Below are positions 59,384-64,000 of a stretch of 64,000 nucleotides of DNA, in pieces. The position numbers were made by a program, and so were the translations under genes. The number at the start of each line of letters is the position of its first letter. The first letter of the stretch is position 1. The notes under the pieces were generated by a model. That model saw only the letters and a list, made by a program, of their open reading frames with translations. It was not told the DNA's origin and ran no database searches. Source of the stretch: Parachryseolinea silvisoli (GTDB lineage Bacteria; Bacteroidota; Bacteroidia; Cytophagales; Cyclobacteriaceae); assembly GCF_021190955.1 (NCBI RefSeq), contig NZ_JAIOAO010000002.1, forward strand, positions 1,426,001 through 1,490,000, written 5' to 3'.

Positions 59384-61240
59384 ATGAAAGACGTTAGTAA
59401 ATTTAGTGGCGAAGGGCAAGCAGGTTCCGATGCCATACAGTATTGGCTCTATAAATTAGACGACAACGCTGAAAAGTGGAATGAATTCTATCAAGAAGGT
59501 ATCATCGGCTTGCCCTTCGATGATCTGGGTGATTTGAAGAAATTTAAGTCCAGTCTGGACTTGCGGGACAAGTATCCCGATCGGCCGCGTTATGAAAAGG
59601 AAGCCGGAGCGTATTGGGATTTTTATCGACGTGTCAGGGATGGAGATGTTGTCGTCGTACGGGGTAAACGGAGTGTAATTTTGGGCTACGGCTTTGTTAC
59701 GTCTGAATATCTATATGAGGACAAAAGAAAGGATTATAAACACATACGTAAAGTGAACTGGGTTCGGAAAGGGGAGTGGGAGGTGAAGGAAAGAAGAATG
59801 CACTGGTCGCTGATCAATATTACGACAAATAAACCGTTCGTGAATGAAATTCGGGGTACACTCGGTATAAATCCGAATGCAAACATACCCGTTTTGCTGA
59901 AGCAATTCCTGGAACAAGCCGAGACGAATGATTTAACCCGGGCAAATTATCCTAAAGAACATAAGGGATTGCGGTTACAGGTAAGCTTTGGGAAAGGTAG
60001 TCCGGCCAAGATACCCTGGATAGCATTTACCGATGAGAACAACACCATTCAAAATGGCATCTATCCCACATTTCTGTACTATCGGCATCTGAAAAAAATA
60101 GTGTTGGCGTATGGCATAAGCGTTCCAAATGCGTCGCTACAAGCATGGCCCAATACACAAGTCCGGCCGACCATCGCGGCCTGGTTTAAGGAACATCTGA
60201 ACGAAACTCCCGACCGATATGGAAATTCGTTGGTGAGAGCCGTGTACAATACAGACCAGCCGTTAGACTTTCCACGAATAAATGCTGATCTGGATAGTCT
60301 GATAAGAGAATATAAAGACCTGCCGGACGCATCTATACTCCATGAGGCGGCCAGCCTATACGACTTAGAGCGCGAAGATCTTATTCTCCGGGATGAGCTA
60401 TACCATGAGATATTCCTGGCGGCAAAACAGATTGAGGACATCATTCATCTATTAAAACGGAAGAAGAACCTCATCTTACAAGGCCCTCCGGGGGTAGGTA
60501 AGACATTTGTGGCTAAGCGTCTGGCCCATTTGCTCATGAACAAAAAGGAAAAGCGGTTCGTCGAAACCATCCAGTTCCACCAATCCTACAGCTATGAGGA
60601 TTTTGTGCAGGGCTACCGGCCTGTCGGCACCGGCGGTTTTGCGTTAAAAAACGGTGTCTTTTATGATTTCTGTTTGCGCGCAAAGGAAGATCCTGAAAAT
60701 GAATACGTCTTCATCATTGACGAGATTAACCGCGGAAACCTGGGCAAGATCTTTGGCGAATTGATGATGCTTCTTGAGCACGATAAACGCAGTGAAGAAT
60801 TTGCTATCCCACTCATCTATGCGGCTAATAGCGCCGAGCGATTTTACATTCCTGCCAACGTATACGTAATAGGCACCATGAATACCGCCGACCGTTCGCT
60901 GGCCATGGTAGACTTTGCCCTTCGCCGTCGCTTTGCTTTTGTAACATTGGCGCCCAACTATTCAGAGAGATTTGTCCGGCAACTCCGTGACAACGCGCTG
61001 CCAGAGGATTTCATTAACAACTTAGTGCGAAAGCTGGCGGAGGTGAATCAGATGATTGTGACAGACGCCAATCTGGGCAGTGGTTTTCAGATCGGCCATG
61101 CTTATTTCACAGCATTGGAACAGCCGTTGGTGCCTGCCTACCGGTCTATCATCGACAACGAGATTAAACCGTTGTTGCAAGAATATTGGTTTGACAACAC
61201 AGCAAAGCTTACCCGAGCGATCGAGATTCTTGAGTCATGA
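59384..61240 (+). CDS. mcrB: McrB-type GTPase of a type IV restriction system, with EVE-like and MrcB_N domains
   Basis: 618 residues. Domain order: an EVE/PUA-like base-reader at about 28-150 (KWNEFYQEGIIGLPFDDLGDLKKFKS, VRDGDVVVVRGKRSVILGYGFVTSE); an MrcB_N/DUF3578-like domain at about 175-325 (GLRLQVSFGKGSPAKIPWIAFTDENNTIQNGIYPTFLYYRHL); and a McrB AAA GTPase at about 340-615 with Walker A GPPGVGKT (367-374), Walker B YVFIIDEINRGN, and the McrB signature MNTADRS near 499. The McrC gene starts 4 bp before its stop (ATGA). McrB drives cleavage of modified foreign DNA by McrC; the EVE domain probably recognises 5-methylcytosine or a related modified base. Confidence 0.92.
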   Translation: MKDVSKFSGEGQAGSDAIQYWLYKLDDNAEKWNEFYQEGIIGLPFDDLGDLKKFKSSLDLRDKYPDRPRYEKEAGAYWDFYRRVRDGDVVVVRGKRSVILGYGFVTSEYLYEDKRKDYKHIRKVNWVRKGEWEVKERRMHWSLINITTNKPFVNEIRGTLGINPNANIPVLLKQFLEQAETNDLTRANYPKEHKGLRLQVSFGKGSPAKIPWIAFTDENNTIQNGIYPTFLYYRHLKKIVLAYGISVPNASLQAWPNTQVRPTIAAWFKEHLNETPDRYGNSLVRAVYNTDQPLDFPRINADLDSLIREYKDLPDASILHEAASLYDLEREDLILRDELYHEIFLAAKQIEDIIHLLKRKKNLILQGPPGVGKTFVAKRLAHLLMNKKEKRFVETIQFHQSYSYEDFVQGYRPVGTGGFALKNGVFYDFCLRAKEDPENEYVFIIDEINRGNLGKIFGELMMLLEHDKRSEEFAIPLIYAANSAERFYIPANVYVIGTMNTADRSLAMVDFALRRRFAFVTLAPNYSERFVRQLRDNALPEDFINNLVRKLAEVNQMIVTDANLGSGFQIGHAYFTALEQPLVPAYRSIIDNEIKPLLQEYWFDNTAKLTRAIEILES

Positions 61241-62277
61241 AAGAGATTCCCATTCAGAATATATACTACCTGTTGTGCTATGCGTGGGATAAGCTCGAGG
61301 AGCGTGACCTGGTCGCCGTAAACGCACAAAAGTTCAAGGATTTACCCAATCTCTTTGCCCGTGTACTGGTGAGCGGGCTGCGTTTTCTATTCAAACGTGG
61401 TCTCGACCGTAGCTATCGGTCTTCTGTGGAAGAGTACCGTGGCATTAAAGGCAAGCTTCAGCTCATGGAGTCAATCAAACGCAACAGCCTGGCCATGGCC
61501 CGGGCCTACTGTGCTTATGACGAGCTGACACACAACGTACTGCAAAACCAGCTGCTCAAAGCCACCATACACCAGCTGTTGCACTACCCCAAGCTCGACG
61601 AGCGCAACCACGACCTGTTGCGCCCCTTGTATCAAAGCTTTCACGATGTCGATGACATCCGCATCACTTCTCACGATTTTTCAAAGGTAGTATTACACCG
61701 CAACAATAGTTTCTATAAATTCCTGTTAAACGTAGCGCGCCTCTTACACGAAAATCTGCTGATCGACGAGACCAGGGGCGAATGGATATTCCGCGACTTC
61801 GTACGCGACGAAGAGAAAATGGCTGCGCTCTTCGAGAAATTCATCTATAATTTTTACCGCCACGAGGTGGGCAATCGTTATACTGTCGCATCGGAATACA
61901 TCACATGGCAAGCTGTGCCGGTGGGCAATTCGTCGCTCGATTTTTTGCCCAAAATGAAAACCGATGTCACGCTCACAGATGCCACCCGTAAGCTGGTAAT
62001 CGACGCCAAGTATTACAAAGATGCTATGGTGTCACGGTACGACCAGGAGAAGTTTCGATCGGCACATTTTTTTCAGGTACATGCCTACGTCAGCAACCTG
62101 TTGAACGATGCCAACGCCGGCCGTGTGGTGGAGGGCGTACTGTTATATCCCACTGTAACAGCCGACTTCGATCAAACCTTCCGGGTCCGCGGGCAAACCA
62201 TCAGCTTCCGCACCATTGATCTGCGCAAGCCCTGGCACGAATTGGAATCCGACCTGTTAAACCGCATCATCCGTTGA
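61237..62277 (+). CDS. mcrC: McrC-type nuclease subunit of the type IV restriction system
   Basis: 346 residues overlapping the McrB gene by 4 bp (translational coupling). The N-terminal part (IPIQNIYYLLCYAWDKLEERDLVAVNAQKFKDLPNLFARVLVSGLRFLFKRGLDRSY) and the C-terminal PD-(D/E)xK core are visible: Asp243 in MKTDVTLT and D256-A-K258 in VIDAKYYKD, preceded by SLDFLPKM. It is of normal length for the family. It supplies the nuclease that cuts after McrB GTP hydrolysis. Confidence 0.93.
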   Translation: MKEIPIQNIYYLLCYAWDKLEERDLVAVNAQKFKDLPNLFARVLVSGLRFLFKRGLDRSYRSSVEEYRGIKGKLQLMESIKRNSLAMARAYCAYDELTHNVLQNQLLKATIHQLLHYPKLDERNHDLLRPLYQSFHDVDDIRITSHDFSKVVLHRNNSFYKFLLNVARLLHENLLIDETRGEWIFRDFVRDEEKMAALFEKFIYNFYRHEVGNRYTVASEYITWQAVPVGNSSLDFLPKMKTDVTLTDATRKLVIDAKYYKDAMVSRYDQEKFRSAHFFQVHAYVSNLLNDANAGRVVEGVLLYPTVTADFDQTFRVRGQTISFRTIDLRKPWHELESDLLNRIIR

Positions 62278-62319
62278 AACAAATAATGTGAATCACTTTT
62301 TTGTTGGCCCCGCCGCGGC

Positions 62320-62934
62320 CTAAGATTGCAACCCCCGTAGCTCTGACAGCACAACGTCCCGCTCCCTTGCAAACGCCGTCTGCGACGGATACACACGCTC
62401 CCAAAGCCCCGAATAATATACTACCCAACCCTCATCGTCCGTCACCAGGTCAGCGTGAAATTCGAAGTCTAACGTTTTAAAGTGATAGTGGTGATCGCCC
62501 ATGCGCGTATACCGTTGCGGAGCCGGGTATAAATCTTCGCCCACAAGGTCGATATAAATAACGTTGATGTCCGCCGACTGATGCTTTTGTAAGCCAAGTC
62601 GTTTAATGGGCAGCGTATTGGTAAAAGGTGTTAACGAGAGGTCGATGTCGATGCAGTCGTCAAAGCGGCTCAGGTGCTGGCCCTCGTGGTCAAACCAACG
62701 CCCATCGCTCTTTCGGCTGATGTTCAAAAATGGCATACCATTTTTCTTCACGATTGCCTGCAATACTTGCCATTGTGCATCGACCTGCACTTCGTATTCA
62801 ATGTGTACAGCCTGTCCATCCGCTTCGCCAATAATAAGCCCTTTCGCCGTGGGTGTCGCCGATACGCTTAATGTAAACTGCTCTGTGGTATGATAGTCCG
62901 TGGCATACCAAATGAATGTAGGCGCTATATGCAT
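62320..62934 (-). CDS. Putative glycolipid-binding-domain protein (COG3554-like)
   Basis: 204 residues without signal peptide. The sequence alternates beta-strands (FTLSVSATPTAKGLIIGEADGQAVHIEYEVQVDAQWQVLQAIVKKNG, RWFDHEGQHLSRFDDCIDIDLSLTPFTNTLPIKRLGL, VIYIDLVGEDLYPAPQRYTRMGDHHYHFKTLDFEFHADLVTDDEGWVVYYSGLWER), the pattern of the 'putative glycolipid-binding' family (DUF1989-unrelated; YkkA/COG3554). Function unknown. It diverges from the ArsR gene across 112 bp that holds two palindromes. Confidence 0.78.
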   Translation of the reverse strand: MHIAPTFIWYATDYHTTEQFTLSVSATPTAKGLIIGEADGQAVHIEYEVQVDAQWQVLQAIVKKNGMPFLNISRKSDGRWFDHEGQHLSRFDDCIDIDLSLTPFTNTLPIKRLGLQKHQSADINVIYIDLVGEDLYPAPQRYTRMGDHHYHFKTLDFEFHADLVTDDEGWVVYYSGLWERVYPSQTAFARERDVVLSELRGLQS

Positions 62935-62993
62935 GGTTGTAGGGGTTTTAAGTACTCATGCAACGTGATTAAAAAAATATGCCCGTTCCTATT

Positions 62994-63038
62994 GCGTAAC
63001 AAATTTGTTACGCGTTTATTTGTAACGAATTTGTTACA
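62994..63038. promoter_or_regulatory. Two palindromic operators overlapping the arsR-type promoter
   Basis: Palindrome 1 is perfect over 20 bp (62994-63013, arms GCGTAACAAA and TTTGTTACGC). Palindrome 2 spans 63021-63038 (TGTAACGAA-TTTGTTACA, one mismatch). Shared core: GTAACnAATTTGTTAC. A -7-like TTTATTTG (63015-63022) lies between them and a -33 TTG at 62992-62994. The ATG is at 63047. The sites should be bound by the ArsR-type protein encoded next. Confidence 0.75.
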
Positions 63039-63046
63039 TATCACCT

Positions 63047-63388
63047 ATGCGCAGAGATGTATTTCAGGCCATTGCCGACCCCACCCGGCGAGAGATTATT
63101 GGTATGCTGGCATACCAAAAGATGAATTTGAATGCTGTTGCGGACCACTTTTCGATTAGCCGCCCCGCCATTTCCAAACACATCAAGATGTTGACGGAAT
63201 GCGGTCTGGTAGTTATCGAGCAGCAAGGGCGTGAACGGTACTGCACCGCAAGTCTCGGACAGTTAGGTGAGGTATCTGACTGGATTGAACAGTACCGGCA
63301 GTTCTGGAACACCCGCCTGGATAATTTAGATAAGTATTTAGCGAAAACACAAAAACAAAAGAAACATGCAAAGCGCAAGTCAGATTAA
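63047..63388 (+). CDS. ArsR-family HTH regulator (SRPBCC-associated type)
   Basis: 113 residues: MRRDVFQAIADPTRREIIGMLAYQKMNLNAVADHFSISRPAISKHIKMLTECGLVVIEQQGRERYCTASLGQLGEVSDWIEQYRQFWNTRLDNLDKYL. This is an ArsR winged helix with the recognition helix ISRPAISKHIKML. It lacks the metal-binding ELCVCDL motif, so it is the non-metal type that pairs with an AHSA1/SRPBCC partner; that partner gene overlaps it by 23 bp. It is probably autoregulated by the two palindromes just upstream. Confidence 0.92.
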   Translation: MRRDVFQAIADPTRREIIGMLAYQKMNLNAVADHFSISRPAISKHIKMLTECGLVVIEQQGRERYCTASLGQLGEVSDWIEQYRQFWNTRLDNLDKYLAKTQKQKKHAKRKSD

Positions 63389-63872
63389 AGAATCCGTGTT
63401 GGCCTTGACGCGTCAATACAACTACCCGGCAGAGGCTGTGTTTAATGCCTTTACAGAAGCGGACGCCCTTGCCGAATGGTGGGCGCCCTCCGACATGTTC
63501 AACGTTTCAGCCCTAAGCCTCGATTTTAAACCCGATGGACTATTCCGTTTTAGAATGGACACCGGGCAGGGATCCCTGTGGGCGAGGTTTGTCTTTGGTA
63601 ACATCCGTCGGCATGACCTGATCGAATTCATTCTCTCGTTTACGGATGAAAACGGTACGGTAACGCGGGCACCATTCTTTGACTCATGGCCCCTGGAAAT
63701 ATTTGTACGCGTTACATTGAAAGAAGAAAAAGGAATAACGACGCTGACGCTCGAAAGCTCTCCTCACAACGCGACACAACAAGAGCTCGATACCTTTGAG
63801 AAAAACAAAGACAGCTTCCGTCAGGGAACAGAAGCATCTTTGCAACGCCTGGAACAAATCCTGGTACGATAA
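63366..63872 (+). CDS. AHSA1/SRPBCC-domain protein
   Basis: 168 residues. SRPBCC fold: LTRQYNYPAEAVFNAFTEADALAEWWAPSDMFNVSALSLDFKPDGLFRFRMDTGQGSLWARFVFGNIRRHDLIEFILSF, closing with ATLTLESSPHNATQQELDTFEKNKDSFRQGTEASLQRLEQIL. This is the ArsR-linked START-like type, which binds a hydrophobic ligand; ligand unknown. It overlaps the regulator gene by 23 bp and is co-transcribed and coupled with it. Confidence 0.92.
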   Translation: MQSASQIKESVLALTRQYNYPAEAVFNAFTEADALAEWWAPSDMFNVSALSLDFKPDGLFRFRMDTGQGSLWARFVFGNIRRHDLIEFILSFTDENGTVTRAPFFDSWPLEIFVRVTLKEEKGITTLTLESSPHNATQQELDTFEKNKDSFRQGTEASLQRLEQILVR

Positions 63873-63898
63873 GGCTATTAAGATCTGCAAGCATTAAA

Positions 63899-63933
63899 CG
63901 AAAGAGCCCGGGGCAACTCGCCGGGCTCTTTCG
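63899..63933. terminator. Bidirectional terminator
   Basis: A perfect 13-bp stem, CGAAAGAGCCCGG (63899-63911) with CCGGGCTCTTTCG (63921-63933), 9-nt loop, with A- and T-tracts on the proper sides. It ends the ArsR/SRPBCC operon and probably also the gene coming from the right. Confidence 0.88.
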
Positions 63934-63955
63934 GTGTGAGGTGTGTATACTACGA

Positions 63956-64000
63956 TCAGCAAAGATTCTGTAGCGCCTGTTCAATGGTTGGAAAGCGGAA
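63956..64000 (-). CDS. 3' end of a gene on the minus strand (cut by the window edge)
   Basis: The minus strand reads FRFPTIEQALQNLC and then a stop (TGA) 22 bp before the bidirectional terminator. The position right before a terminator is what a real gene end should show, but 14 codons prove little and no family can be named. Confidence 0.4.
   Translation of the reverse strand, partial: FRFPTIEQALQNLC

Noticed and set aside
1-64000. CRISPR arrays, tRNA or rRNA genes, insertion sequences, integrases, attachment sites
   Set aside because: No regularly spaced repeats of CRISPR length, no cloverleaf with conserved T-loop and no transposase or integrase frame were seen on either strand.

Overview
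The window looks like chromosomal DNA of a free-living Bacteroidota bacterium, most likely a Cytophagales/Cytophagia member of moderate GC (Chryseolinea- or Ohtaekwangia-like). This is an inference from gene content: a SusC/SusD pair driven by a FecI/FecR-type sigma and anti-sigma pair, a type IX secretion C-terminal domain, a one-component propeller/Y_Y_Y/LuxR regulator, two ATPase-less FtsX-type permeases, a GldL-like membrane protein, an XylR/ROK sugar locus, and promoters matching the Bacteroidota -7 element TAnnTTTG. I see no rRNA, tRNA, CRISPR array, insertion sequence, integrase or phage genes.

Layout. 0-2.3 kb: the 3' end of an ECF sigma factor gene, then a putative membrane anti-sigma-like protein, a Spy-like periplasmic protein and a Trp/Arg-rich secreted protein. 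2.3-7.7 kb: a FadI-type thiolase and, on the other strand, a carboxylesterase, a small GNAT-like protein, a ring-cleaving dioxygenase and an M48 membrane protease. 7.9-15.3 kb: sigma - FecR - SusC (with STN domain) - SusD, a complete surface-signalling uptake locus closed by a terminator. 15.3-24.4 kb: PgeF, an OmpH/Skp-like chaperone, an FtsX-type permease, a PLD-like protein, an H1-tailed SWIB protein, VanZ, a small hydrolase, a DUF1579-like protein, DoxX and the first of three SDR paralogues. 24.5-30.6 kb: a propeller regulator divergent from a GH5-CBM6 enzyme and a sialidase-like protein, a likely glycan-degradation unit.

30.6-32.95 kb is a gene-poor island, AT-rich from about 31.5 kb. 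It holds three copies of a GC-rich hairpin, two tandem paralogous small genes of unknown function, a small XRE regulator and an 11-bp tandem repeat. 33-41 kb: an OmpA-family protein, a ROK kinase - XylR - six-hairpin glycosidase group, and an overlapping pair of lipoproteins (TIM-barrel-like and TPR-like). 41-50 kb: membrane proteins, a second FtsX permease, DUF2461, an atypical receiver-domain protein, an EamA transporter, a PadR/GldL-like pair, an SDR with an AraC regulator, and a methyltransferase.

50.2-52.5 kb looks like a zinc-responsive locus: a COG0523 GTPase, a secreted CFFC protein and a divergent His-rich lipoprotein share an intergenic region whose two overlapping promoters are covered by a paired palindromic operator. 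52.6-59.3 kb: a lipoprotein, a third SDR, an orphan 561-residue protein and a large T9SS-secreted repeat protein. 59.4-62.3 kb: a McrBC type IV restriction system whose McrB carries an EVE-like domain followed by an MrcB_N (DUF3578) domain. 62.3-64 kb: a glycolipid-binding-domain protein and an ArsR/SRPBCC pair with two palindromic operators over its promoter, then a terminator and the last codons of another gene.
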